NCBI GenBank assembly: GCA_018669845.1
Contig: JABHSO010000005.1
Coordinates: 1 to 64,000 of the forward strand
Length of the DNA stretch: 64,000 nt
Reading direction: 5' to 3'
DNA from: Gammaproteobacteria bacterium
Lineage (GTDB): Bacteria; Pseudomonadota; Gammaproteobacteria; GCA-001735895
The translations under genes were made by a program, and so were the position numbers. This document shows, one piece after another, positions 46,001 to 53,314 of the stretch (positions are counted from its first letter, which is position 1; every line of letters begins with the position of its first letter). The notes beneath the pieces are model-generated. The model had not been told where the DNA came from, ran no database searches, and was given only the letters and a program-made list of their open reading frames with translations.

Positions 46001-46728
46001 CAGCAGTGCTGTATGTTTTTCGCTGTCTGGTAGATGATCAGATACCACTCAATGAAGGTTGCCTGAAACCGCTAACAATCGTATTACCAGAAAAAAGTAT
46101 GATCAACCCGGTTTATCCGGCAGCAGTGGTGGCAGGCAATGTAGAAGTATCTCAGGCTATTGTTGATACCTTACTTGGTGCACTGGGATGTGTGGCTGCG
46201 TCGCAGGGAACAATGAATAATGTGACCTGGGGTAATGAGCAATACCAGTATTATGAAACCCTGTGTGGTGGAGAAGGTGCGAGTGAAGGGCATGATGGTT
46301 GCAGTGCTGTGCACACACACATGACCAATTCACGCCTGACTGACCCGGAAGTGCTTGAATGGCGCTTTCCTGTGATGCTTGAATCATTTTCCATTCGTCA
46401 TGGTTCGGGTGGAGCAGGTCAGTTTAATGGAGGCAATGGTGTTGAAAGAAAAGTCAGGTTTAATGAAGCCATGTCTGTTAGCTTATTAACGGGGCATCGA
46501 CGTGTTGCGCCTTATCCGGTTAATGGTGGTGAGCAAGGTCAAACAGGTCAGAATATGATTGAAAAATCTGATGGTCAGTTGATATCGCTGGGTTCTACAG
46601 ATAGTGTTAATGTAAATGCTGGTGATGCGATTATTATTAAAACGCCTGGTGGTGGTGGTTTTGGAACAAAATCAAAAGGCATTCACTACGAAGGCGCGAA
46701 GAACACGAAGAAAAAGCAGGTTAGTTAA
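43057..46728 (+). CDS. Fused HyuA-HyuB type 5-oxoprolinase/hydantoinase
   Basis: 1223 residues, the size of single-chain ATP-dependent 5-oxoprolinases. N-terminal HyuA part (about 1-690) has DRGGTFTDIVAL, GTTVATNALLERKG, FDMGGTSTDV and AAGGGSILQF; C-terminal HyuB part (about 700-1210) starts at DPVMLEIFNNLFMSIAEQMG and contains GDAYVLNAPYNGGTHLPDV, ASRGHHADIGG and GSGGAGQFNGGNG. It probably opens a lactam or hydantoin ring such as 5-oxoproline at the cost of ATP; exact substrate unknown. It is coupled to the TRAP genes. The last 20 or so residues (from KGIHYEGAK on) are encoded by a family B repeat arm, so the natural C-terminus near GGGGFG has been extended. Confidence 0.9.
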   Translation: MDANTKAGNWQFWVDRGGTFTDIVALSPEGEISTDKLLSENPDVYNDAAIEGIRRFVSANEHAEDKQPFLIKMGTTVATNALLERKGDPTLLVITEGFADALRIGYQYRPELFSLQIQLPDMLYSSVLEVEERLTADGKILKAIQQEDVRQGLQKAFDEGIRSVAIVFMHGYRFDDHEKKVAELAQQIGFDQISTSHQVSPLMKLVSRGDTTVVDAYLSPILRRYVNQVADELKLINPADNRLQFMQSSGGLTEAHRFAGKDAILSGPAGGVVGMVETATAAGFKKLIGFDMGGTSTDVCHYAGEFERAFETEVAGVRMRAPMMRIHTVAAGGGSILQFDGSRYRVGPESAGANPGPASYGNNGPLSVTDCNVMLGKIQPEYFPKVFGADANQALDLEVVKEKFTQMALEIKQSTGKELSEQKIASGFLSIAIENMANAIKQISVQRGYDVAEYTLCCFGGAGGQHACLVADSLAIKSIFLHPFSGVLSAYGMGLADLRQIHESSVEQTLDPILIESLQKIKHKLEGLGRDDLLQQGATTSQLKTITKLHCHYAGSDTNLPVEFSNFEAVVSDFETVHMQSFGFISKHKNLIVQSIEVEVIASNPPPVVTSRKNSNINLCSLDSQKVVMADTESSTPFYAREDLPADVWINGPSVIIEHTGTIVIEPGWRGQLTVDNNIVLERYQQLPRQVAIGTDVDPVMLEIFNNLFMSIAEQMGSVLENTAVSVNIKERLDFSCAVFDEEGDLIANAPHMPVHLGSMSESIKTVIRERKGSMLKGDAYVLNAPYNGGTHLPDVTIIKPVFDPTGTKVIFYVASRGHHADIGGITPGSMPSNSTSVIEEGILLDNLKIVDAGSFQDESMRQVLSIGEWPARNIDTNIADFKAQLAACEKGMQELLKMVGHYTLPVVHAYMKHVQNNAEESVRRVLDVLSDGSFSYDMDDGAKIQVSITLDKQQRQATIDFTGTSPQHAANFNAPSAITRAAVLYVFRCLVDDQIPLNEGCLKPLTIVLPEKSMINPVYPAAVVAGNVEVSQAIVDTLLGALGCVAASQGTMNNVTWGNEQYQYYETLCGGEGASEGHDGCSAVHTHMTNSRLTDPEVLEWRFPVMLESFSIRHGSGGAGQFNGGNGVERKVRFNEAMSVSLLTGHRRVAPYPVNGGEQGQTGQNMIEKSDGQLISLGSTDSVNVNAGDAIIIKTPGGGGFGTKSKGIHYEGAKNTKKKQVS

Positions 46729-46792
46729 TTTATTATTGTTTTAACAAATTTAATACTTCGTGCTCTTCGTGCCTTCGTGGTGAACAAGGTTT
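46682..46792. repeat. Family B-like inverted repeat overlapping the oxoprolinase stop
   Basis: Left arm CACTACGAAGGCGCGAAGAA plus CACGAAGAAA lies inside the coding region; right arm (about 46757-46785, CTTCGTGCTCTTCGTGCC then TTCGTGGTG) is its inverse. About 40 bp of AT-rich DNA lie between. It is a CGAAG-type variant of the CAGAG-type element at 41033. Confidence 0.8.
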
Positions 46793-46845
46793 TTAACACC
46801 TCACAGCTTAATTGAATGACTGGAATAATAACTAGATGAATATTT

Positions 46846-47361
46846 ATGATAGATAAAACCAGGCAACCGATTGTTTCATCCTCGCATTTAATCAGTGAGC
46901 AAAGTTCGGAGTTGAGTGAACTGGAGTATGGTTTAATTATTGCAAATCATGCCTTTCAGCGTTGGACTGTTCGATGTACTAATGCCTGCGGAATTTCAGA
47001 TTTAAGCCCGCTGGATATTCTTATTCTGCATAATGTTAATCACCGTGATCGTGAAAAAAAAGTAGCAACTATCTGCTTTAACCTGAATATAGAAGATACA
47101 CATACAGCCAGTTATTCGTTACGAAAATTATCTAAGCTAGGACTGGTCATGAGTCGAAAGCAGGGTAAGGAGACCATGTTCAATACCACTAAAAAAGGCA
47201 TTGATTTATGTAAAGCATATCGTGACGTTCGAGAAGAATGCCTGATTGAGCTATTAGGAACCTTAGGTACTGACAATGAAAAAATTGGTGAAATAGCCCG
47301 TGTTTTACGTTCACTCTCCGGATTGTACGATGAAGCTGCCAGAGCAGCAGCTTCTTTATGA
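46846..47361 (+). CDS. MarR-like winged-helix transcription regulator
   Basis: 171 residues. A winged-helix domain (LSPLDILILHNVNHRDREKK, NIEDTHTASYSLRKLSKLGLV, SRKQGKETMFNTTKKG) in MarR-like arrangement, flanked by helices for dimerisation. It follows the TRAP-oxoprolinase genes by 117 bp and the two may form one locus: regulators of this type are often found beside such catabolic genes. Ligand and operator are unknown. Confidence 0.82.
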   Translation: MIDKTRQPIVSSSHLISEQSSELSELEYGLIIANHAFQRWTVRCTNACGISDLSPLDILILHNVNHRDREKKVATICFNLNIEDTHTASYSLRKLSKLGLVMSRKQGKETMFNTTKKGIDLCKAYRDVREECLIELLGTLGTDNEKIGEIARVLRSLSGLYDEAARAAASL

Positions 47362-47463
47362 TTCTCAAGAAAAAATGCTAACTCTGTGATATATATACAG
47401 TAAGGATTAAATTCCTTGGATTTTGTACTGTTTCATAATTAATATCATAAAGAGAGCGTAATA

Positions 47464-48243
47464 ATGGGTCAAAGTTTACTTCGATTATTTATATTTGGGA
47501 TTCTATCCACTTTTTGCCTGCAGGCTCAGGCAGAAATTACTTCACTTTCTTCTGCCATTAACAAGTCCGGGCGTCAGCGCATGTTAAGTCAGCGCATTTT
47601 GAAAACCTACAGTATGATCGGTATCGATGTAAATGCGATGACAGCTCAGAAACAGTTAGGTGATGCTGTTAAGCTTTTCGATCAGCAACTGGCTGAATTA
47701 ATTGCTTATGCTCCAAACAAAAGCATTAAAAAGGGGCTCGATAAAGTCACACGACTTTGGGCACCTTACAAGGCTACCGTCAATCAAACGGTAGATAAAA
47801 CCAAAGCACTGGAATTGCTTGATGCCAGTGGTGAACTCCTGTCTGCCTGCCATAAGGTTGTGTTGTTACTTACCGATCTGAGCCCTACTAATGCTGGCCA
47901 TCTGGTCAATATTTCTGGACGTCAGCGAATGTTAAGTCAGCGTATGAGCATGTTGTACATGTACAAGAGCTGGGGTTTTGATAACTCTTTAATTCGTAGT
48001 CAAATGTCGCAGGATAAAAATGAATTCAAAGGGGCGTTGGCTGAGTTAACAGAAGCCAATGAAAATACTGATACATTGCAAAAACAGTTACGAAAAGCTA
48101 AATCCGAATGGAAACTTTTCAAACATGGGCTGGATGGTATTGAGAAGAATCCTATTCCATTTATCGTCAACCTGGCAGGTGACAAGTTGCTGAAAAGAAT
48201 GAATGATGTTACTGCTCTATATACCAATCTGAGCAGTAAATAA
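47464..48243 (+). CDS. Periplasmic protein with tandem PilJ N-terminal (type IV pili MCP-like) domains
   Basis: 259 residues with a signal peptide (to about residue 24, QAQA). Two copies of the PilJ_N signature occur: INKSGRQRMLSQRILKTYSM and VNISGRQRMLSQRMSMLYMY, each followed by a long helix. The domain resembles the nitrate-sensor helical bundle (P-box like) of NarX-type proteins. There is no transmembrane helix or signalling domain after it, so it would be a free periplasmic binding or scaffold protein. Function unknown; no partner gene is obvious next to it. Confidence 0.8.
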   Translation: MGQSLLRLFIFGILSTFCLQAQAEITSLSSAINKSGRQRMLSQRILKTYSMIGIDVNAMTAQKQLGDAVKLFDQQLAELIAYAPNKSIKKGLDKVTRLWAPYKATVNQTVDKTKALELLDASGELLSACHKVVLLLTDLSPTNAGHLVNISGRQRMLSQRMSMLYMYKSWGFDNSLIRSQMSQDKNEFKGALAELTEANENTDTLQKQLRKAKSEWKLFKHGLDGIEKNPIPFIVNLAGDKLLKRMNDVTALYTNLSSK

Positions 48244-48423
48244 ATTATCTGAGTTGATTTATGTTAATCTAAGTTAAGTCGTAGTTACTAATAATTATGA
48301 TCAAAGGGTTCAATCTATACCTTTAATTACTCTTACAGAATATCAGAAAAGAATTGATTCTTGAGGTAATTAGTTTTAAATTGCAACTAATGTTCCTTCT
48401 TTGTATGAAAACAGGTTAATCAA

Positions 48424-49071
48424 ATGTCAAATGTCTATTCCACCAACTATTCAGTTGGTGAAGAAATAGCCCATACCATTACTCATGGCATTGGTGCTTT
48501 ATTAAGTGTTGCGGGTCTTGCTGTTCTGGTTTCATTTGCAAGCCTGAATGGAGATGCCTGGCATATTGTCAGCAGTAGTATTTACGGTGCGACCCTGATT
48601 ATTCTATATAGTGCTTCTTCGTTGTATCACGGTATTTCACATCCAAAAGCTAAAGCTTTACTTCAACAATTTGATCATGCAGCTATATACCTGTTGATTG
48701 CAGGAACCTATACCCCATTTTTATTGGTGAGTCTGCGCGGTGTCTGGGGCTGGTCTTTATTTGGGGTTATCTGGAGTATTGCCATTGTTGGCATGATCTT
48801 CGAGTTTGTTGATGCAAAACGATTTAAAAAACTATCATTGTGGCTATACCTGGGACTGGGCTGGATAGTTGTTTTAGCCATCAAACCCATGCTGGCTCAG
48901 GTTGAGATGGGCGGTTTAATATTATTGTTGCTGGGTGGTTTAAGTTATTCGCTGGGTGTTATTTTCTATGTGCGTGAGCAAATGGCTTATCACCATGCGA
49001 TCTGGCATTTGTTTGTATTAGCAGGAAGTGTATTTCATTTTTTCTCTGTGCTGTTTTACGTAATTCCTTAA
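48424..49071 (+). CDS. Hemolysin III family (PAQR-type) membrane protein
   Basis: 215 residues with seven hydrophobic helices. Family marks: EEIAHTITHGIGALLS at the start, SSLYHGISHPKAKALLQQFDHAAIYLLIAGTYTP in the middle and HAIWHLFVLAGSVFHFF near the end; the conserved His/Asp residues are metal-ligand candidates. Members are widespread; the physiological role in bacteria is not clear despite the name. Confidence 0.9.
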   Translation: MSNVYSTNYSVGEEIAHTITHGIGALLSVAGLAVLVSFASLNGDAWHIVSSSIYGATLIILYSASSLYHGISHPKAKALLQQFDHAAIYLLIAGTYTPFLLVSLRGVWGWSLFGVIWSIAIVGMIFEFVDAKRFKKLSLWLYLGLGWIVVLAIKPMLAQVEMGGLILLLLGGLSYSLGVIFYVREQMAYHHAIWHLFVLAGSVFHFFSVLFYVIP

Positions 49072-49086
49072 TTGAAAACTGAAAAG

Positions 49087-49122
49087 CTTACCCCTTCCGC
49101 CAGACTCTGGCGTAGGAGTAAG
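49087..49122. terminator. Hairpin between convergent genes (likely bidirectional terminator)
   Basis: CTTACCCCTTCCGCCA faces TGGCGTAGGAGTAAG around GACTC. It lies between the HlyIII gene (plus) and the DUF302 gene (minus), with short T-rich tracts on both sides (TTCATTTT to the right; GCTTTTC on the complement to the left). Confidence 0.6.
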
Positions 49123-49157
49123 TTCATTTTCTGAAGTCAACTTTCACAAATATAAAT

Positions 49158-49607
49158 CTATTTTGCTGCTGCACCAGTCAATTTTGATAAGGCAGCGGAA
49201 ACCTTCGCCAGAACCTTATCGCAGCCCTGAATATTATGGCGTTGCTTTAAATAAGCAGGGTCATTGTATGAAATCCATACCTTTTGCTTCTCATCCTGCC
49301 AGATAACTGCTTTCTGAGGTAGATCAATTGCTACTGTAGGAGCACATTTCATTAAGGGTGCTCCAACCTTTGGATTACCAAAAATGATCAGCTCTGTTGG
49401 ATTGATATTGATTCCCACGGTTTTAGCACCATCAGAATGTTTAACCCGCTGAAAAATCTTCATGCCTTTGGATAATAAGACTTTCTCCAGTTTGTTTGCT
49501 GTTTGTTCAACCGAGTGTTTGCTTGCTATGTTGATTACTCCTTCTGCAGCAAATAGTGAGAAAGATAGTGATAGCAGTGCAAGTATTAATAGAGTTTTCT
49601 TTATCAT
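49158..49607 (-). CDS. Periplasmic DUF302 family protein
   Basis: 149 residues with a signal peptide (to about residue 21, LFAAE). The DUF302 domain pattern is seen: SVEQTANKLEKVLLSKGMKIF, TELIIFGNPKVGAPLMKCAP, IDLPQKAVIWQD and WISYNDPAYL. The family is common near sulfur and metal metabolism genes, but its function is unknown. It is the downstream member of a leftward group with a membrane protein and the HExxH/rhodanese genes. Confidence 0.87.
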   Translation of the reverse strand: MIKKTLLILALLSLSFSLFAAEGVINIASKHSVEQTANKLEKVLLSKGMKIFQRVKHSDGAKTVGININPTELIIFGNPKVGAPLMKCAPTVAIDLPQKAVIWQDEKQKVWISYNDPAYLKQRHNIQGCDKVLAKVSAALSKLTGAAAK

Positions 49608-49677
49608 AGTGTCATCCTTTTTATGATTTAGTAAATGTAGCCATGGCCTGCATACATAACCAGTCCAGTTAATGTGA

Positions 49678-50085
49678 CTATGATTTATTGTTTTGGTTCA
49701 TCCAGCGGGCAATCATTCCTGAGAACAGGCTCAAAACAATCAAACTTCCACCCACCAGCGGCATTTGTTCGATAATGTTATTTTGCTGTGTACCTTCCCA
49801 GCTGGCTGTTTGAGTCATTAAGGCAACGATAATGAGTGATTGAATTATGCCAATGATCAAACCGTGTAGTATGGGCTGATTGTCGGCAGTCCGGGCTGCC
49901 ACATAGGGGGGCAGTGCCAGAGAAATTATGCTGATGACTTTTAATGTCGGGTATAGCAAGTCTGCTGGCACATGGTTAGCTATAAAAACAAGTGCAGCGA
50001 TAATAATCGCCATATTCACTACGAAAACAAAGAATATGCTAATAAACCCGGATAGCAGGGCATCTAATTTTAATTGAGAAAACAT
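49678..50085 (-). CDS. Hypothetical four-helix membrane protein
   Basis: 135 residues with four hydrophobic segments (about 11-37, 47-62, 73-93, 109-127). No recognised family. It lies 33 bp downstream of the HExxH gene and 70 bp upstream of DUF302 on the same strand. Confidence 0.65.
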   Translation of the reverse strand: MFSQLKLDALLSGFISIFFVFVVNMAIIIAALVFIANHVPADLLYPTLKVISIISLALPPYVAARTADNQPILHGLIIGIIQSLIIVALMTQTASWEGTQQNNIIEQMPLVGGSLIVLSLFSGMIARWMNQNNKS

Positions 50086-50118
50086 AGTGATGGCGTTGAA
50101 TTAGGAAGTTAACTAATT

Positions 50119-50607
50119 TTACTGCCTTAACTGAAAGTTGGGTTTGTTTTGAGTCAAGAGATGGTGCTTTTTTAACCAGTTGAAAGCATCTTCTGCATCC
50201 TGTTCGAACCATTTTTGAGTCGAACCCAGGCGAAAGGTATAACCCCAGCTATCCATGTCTGTCATCATGCGGCCCTGTAGCATTTCAGGAATATCATTAG
50301 CCAGTAAAATTTGCAGATAACACACACCGTTCTCTTCGTCATAATCACCTTCTGCATTGGTATCCAACTTTGCTCTGCGCTGATTATCCATGCAAATGTA
50401 GTGACAACTTTCATGCATGATGGAGTGAATGGGCGTGTCTAATCTTGCATATAGCTTATTACCGATCAGGCCTGCTTCTGCATCACCCCAATAGCTACCG
50501 GGAATATTTTCATCATGTACGATGACCAGTTTGAGCTGGTATTTATTCAGAAGGTTGTTAAGTCTGCTGCTATCGATATCGCTTAATTTGAGTACAGTAT
50601 CAGGCAT
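50119..50607 (-). CDS. Putative zinc metalloprotease-like protein (HExxH)
   Basis: 162 residues, no signal peptide. HSIMHESCHYICMD contains an HExxH zinc-binding motif (His65, Glu66, His69), with an acidic DYDEENGVCYLQ segment (residues 88-99) that may supply the third ligand, a gluzincin-like order. I do not recognise the family by name; similar proteins occur as uncharacterised ORFs. Start overlaps the stop of the rhodanese gene by one base (TAATG), so the two are translationally coupled. Confidence 0.7.
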   Translation of the reverse strand: MPDTVLKLSDIDSSRLNNLLNKYQLKLVIVHDENIPGSYWGDAEAGLIGNKLYARLDTPIHSIMHESCHYICMDNQRRAKLDTNAEGDYDEENGVCYLQILLANDIPEMLQGRMMTDMDSWGYTFRLGSTQKWFEQDAEDAFNWLKKHHLLTQNKPNFQLRQ

Positions 50608-51278
50608 TATTTTTCAGCTTTTATAGTTGTTAATCCCAGTGATTCCCAGGCTTGCATGCCGCCACGATAATATTTCAGTTTATGTGCCGGATAACCGAGT
50701 TTGAGCAGAGATTTGATATTGGTTGGTGCTTGTCCACACCACAGCCCGTTGCAAAATAAAACCAGTGTTTTTGCATAGGTGAAATTGAGCAGGCTATCTC
50801 CACGAGTGACACCAAATTCATCTTCCAGAATATCGGTTATGTTTTCTTCTGTGTTTTTAGACAATGTCTTAAATGGAATATTGATGGTTCCAGGAATAGT
50901 GCCACGCACCACCCATGGACGTGATCGTGAGTCAATGACCAGAACATTGTCATTGCCACTGGATACCTGCTGTAAATACTCAAGCATTTTCCGCTCTCCA
51001 ATAGTTTCAACTCCCGGAGCCAGAATTAATGGCTGGATACAAAAGGGAGGGCATTTTCGAGAGGTTTTAGCGAAAGCAGGATTGATTAAGTTTTTTGTAT
51101 TCTGGTTTCGTTGAATTGATATAGTCTTTCCTTCATGTTTGATATCCACAGTTTCAATCTGGCGGGTTATTTTTACCTTTAAACCTTCAGTCTTTCCACT
51201 GCTTTCTTCGTCACCGAAAGAGGTAGTGCTATAACTTAACATTAATAAAGATAATGCACTTAGGATGGTTTTTAGCAT
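50607..51278 (-). CDS. Exported rhodanese-like sulfurtransferase with an extra CxxxC motif
   Basis: 223 residues from the ATG at 51278, which gives a signal peptide (MLKTILSALSLLMLSYSTTS); the open frame extends upstream by 61 codons without support. A CPPFC segment (near residue 75) is followed by the block QPLILAPGVETIGERKMLEYL, then a rhodanese domain with LVIDSRSRPWVVRGTIPGT and the active loop LFCNGLWCGQ. The loop type (CNGxxC) matches the rhodanese at 39384. It probably handles sulfur or thiols in the periplasm. The TetR gene upstream may control it. Confidence 0.85.
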   Translation of the reverse strand: MLKTILSALSLLMLSYSTTSFGDEESSGKTEGLKVKITRQIETVDIKHEGKTISIQRNQNTKNLINPAFAKTSRKCPPFCIQPLILAPGVETIGERKMLEYLQQVSSGNDNVLVIDSRSRPWVVRGTIPGTINIPFKTLSKNTEENITDILEDEFGVTRGDSLLNFTYAKTLVLFCNGLWCGQAPTNIKSLLKLGYPAHKLKYYRGGMQAWESLGLTTIKAEK

Positions 51279-51306
51279 ATTGAGATACTCTTGAAATAGG
51301 TTGTTA

Positions 51307-51900
51307 TTATTGTTTGCCGGTCTGGCAGGTGAGTAGACTGCTGATGGTTTGTTCCAGGCGCCACCACTCTTCTTTTTCATATTCGGAATGACTATGTCGG
51401 GTACGGATGACCAGATAATTAATAGCTGCACCAAAAATGCCCAGTATGCCGCCCACATCAATATTCGGCTGGTTAAAATGTAATCGTACCTTTTTAAATA
51501 ACAGCATGCCCTGCTCGGTTCTAGTTTTATTCAAGGCCAGTGTTAACGGGTTACTGTCGGACATTTCCCAGGCCATAATTTCCTGAGTAAGAGGTCGTTG
51601 TTGAACTGCTTTGATGTGGCGTTTAAGTAATAAATCGAGGAACTGAGGCAGGGAAAACTGAGAGATTTCATCCATGTTTTCCTGAACAATTTCATCAACC
51701 GTCCACCACAGGTCACTTTCCTCAGCAAAACGCTCAAGTAAGCCATTGAGACCGCCAAAATATCGGTAGATTAAAACTTTATCGCAGCCGGCTTCACGCG
51801 ATATGGCATTGATACCGACATCCGGAAAACCTTTATTAAGTAACAGGCTTTTTACCGCATCCAGTATTCTTTGTTCGGTATTAATTCGACTTTTTTGCAT
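51307..51900 (-). CDS. TetR-family transcription regulator
   Basis: 197 residues from the ATG at 51900 (a TTG three codons upstream is possible). The N-terminal helix-turn-helix (INAISREAGCDKVLIYRYFG) is typical; the C-terminal half is a ligand-binding helical bundle ending in YLVIRTRHSHSEYEKEEWW. It lies 28 bp upstream of the rhodanese gene on the same strand and may regulate this leftward group (rhodanese, HExxH, membrane protein, DUF302). Confidence 0.87.
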   Translation of the reverse strand: MQKSRINTEQRILDAVKSLLLNKGFPDVGINAISREAGCDKVLIYRYFGGLNGLLERFAEESDLWWTVDEIVQENMDEISQFSLPQFLDLLLKRHIKAVQQRPLTQEIMAWEMSDSNPLTLALNKTRTEQGMLLFKKVRLHFNQPNIDVGGILGIFGAAINYLVIRTRHSHSEYEKEEWWRLEQTISSLLTCQTGKQ

Positions 51901-51936
51901 AGTCAGCAATATTACCCGAGACTGATTATTTTGTCT

Positions 51937-52716
51937 CTATCCAGTGACTGATTTGCTTTGCTGCCAGAAAGTTTCCATCTGCTCGAGTTGTGATGGGCTG
52001 AACGCTATTCCAGCTTTTTCCATTTGTTTAACTACAAAATCAAAGCGACGTATAAATTTTTCATTAGTCTGGCGTAATGCAGCTTCGGCATCAACATCGA
52101 TATGTCGTGCCAGGTTGGTGCAGGCAAACAGGATATCACCCATTTCATCCTGGATATGATCTTTATTACCGGAGTTCATGGCTTCACGCAGTTCTGCTAT
52201 TTCTTCCTCAATTTTATCCAGTACCGGGTTTACCTCAGGCCAGTCAAAATAATATTCTGCAGCTGCATCCTGGAGTTTTTGTGCACGTATCAGAGCAGGA
52301 AATTTATGCCCAATATTATCCAGTATCCTGCTGGATGAGAATTTTTCATTTTGTTTGAGTTGTTTCCACTGGTTCTTTAACTCTTTTTCACTGAGCTGGT
52401 TATCTCTGTCTTTCTCGAATACATGAGGGTGGCGTCGGGTCATTTTATCTACAATATTTTTAACAACATCATTAATATCAAACTTATTTTGCTCATTAGC
52501 AATTTGTGCATGAAAAACGATATGAAACAAAAGATCACCTAATTCCTCTTTCAGATTTTCAATATCGTCACTTTGAATTGCATGAAGTAATTCGTAGGTT
52601 TCTTCCAGCGTATAACTGGATATACTTTTACTGGTTTGTTTTATGTCCCAGGGGCATCCGCTTTGTGGGTCGCGTAGGGCAGCCATAAGTTCAGTGAGTT
52701 TTGATAGAGAAGTCAT
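51937..52716 (-). CDS. mazG: Nucleoside triphosphate pyrophosphohydrolase MazG
   Basis: 259 residues, close to E. coli MazG (263). Two MazG domains: the first has GCPWDIKQTSKSISSYTLEE and EELGDLLFHIVFHAQ, the second EEEIAELREAMNS and EMGDILFACTNLAR; the acidic EE-x2-E / E-x2-D residues bind magnesium. It hydrolyses NTPs to NMP and pyrophosphate and affects (p)ppGpp and nucleotide pools. It lies 36 bp upstream of the TetR gene. Confidence 0.95.
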   Translation of the reverse strand: MTSLSKLTELMAALRDPQSGCPWDIKQTSKSISSYTLEETYELLHAIQSDDIENLKEELGDLLFHIVFHAQIANEQNKFDINDVVKNIVDKMTRRHPHVFEKDRDNQLSEKELKNQWKQLKQNEKFSSSRILDNIGHKFPALIRAQKLQDAAAEYYFDWPEVNPVLDKIEEEIAELREAMNSGNKDHIQDEMGDILFACTNLARHIDVDAEAALRQTNEKFIRRFDFVVKQMEKAGIAFSPSQLEQMETFWQQSKSVTG

Positions 52717-52809
52717 TGACGGTATAATTTATGGATGATTGAATTTTCAATTTTAGGAAATGACTATCATAACGCTATAATTAAATAAAAATTGTGTTGA
52801 TTAAATTTT

Positions 52810-53235
52810 ATGAGTGAATACTTGCAAAAATACCGTGGTTTTCATGGCGGCGTGATGAAATGGCATGACCTGACAAATCTGTGGGTGCGTATTCGTGAAC
52901 AACAGCAGGCAAACTGGTTTATTTATGCTGTTGGTGAAGCCGTTCCAGACTCAACTGCAACATCAGAGCAATTGCTTCAGTTTATTGATTCTATCGATGA
53001 GCTATTACATAAAGAACATGATGAAGATTATTGCGGCATAGTGTATGTAGATAATGCCGAGAATCCTACGTTTGTGAAAATTTATGATCCTAATAATCTG
53101 GGTGTTGTATGTGGTTTTAGTGATAACCCGCCTTTACCGGGTTGGGTGATGAGTCAGATCCAGCCAGAAGACCTGGAGTTAGCTTTTCCACCACCTGCCA
53201 GTCGTAAGCGTTGGTGGAAGAAGATATTCTCCTGA
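52810..53235 (+). CDS. Hypothetical 141-residue cytoplasmic protein
   Basis: Acidic protein with aromatic-rich ends (KWHDLTNLWVRIREQQQANW; RKRWWKKIFS at the C-terminus). It has DYCGIVYVDNAENPTFVKIYDP and SDNPPLPGWVMSQIQP blocks suggesting a compact alpha/beta fold. No signal peptide. I do not recognise the family; proteins of this kind appear conserved in gammaproteobacteria but are uncharacterised. Divergent from mazG (93 bp apart). Confidence 0.7.
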   Translation: MSEYLQKYRGFHGGVMKWHDLTNLWVRIREQQQANWFIYAVGEAVPDSTATSEQLLQFIDSIDELLHKEHDEDYCGIVYVDNAENPTFVKIYDPNNLGVVCGFSDNPPLPGWVMSQIQPEDLELAFPPPASRKRWWKKIFS

Positions 53236-53256
53236 TATTTCATCTATTCAGGGAAT

Positions 53257-53281
53257 GGTAGGGTGCGCCGTGCGCACCAAT
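53257..53281. repeat. Family A repeat, half copy
   Basis: GGTAGGGTGCGCCGTGCGCACC equals the left arm of the full elements; no right arm is found downstream. It lies 22 bp after the 52810-53235 gene. Confidence 0.75.
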
Positions 53282-53314
53282 ATTTGAGTTAATAAAGTAA
53301 GAAATTTTTCAAGC

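Noticed and set aside
50195-50235. tRNA-like TTCGAACC/GTCGAACCC string
   Set aside because: Lies in the coding region of the HExxH protein gene and no cloverleaf can be drawn around it.
51279-51461. 61-codon N-terminal extension of the exported rhodanese
   Set aside because: It overlaps the TetR gene in another frame and would hide the clear signal peptide starting at 51278.
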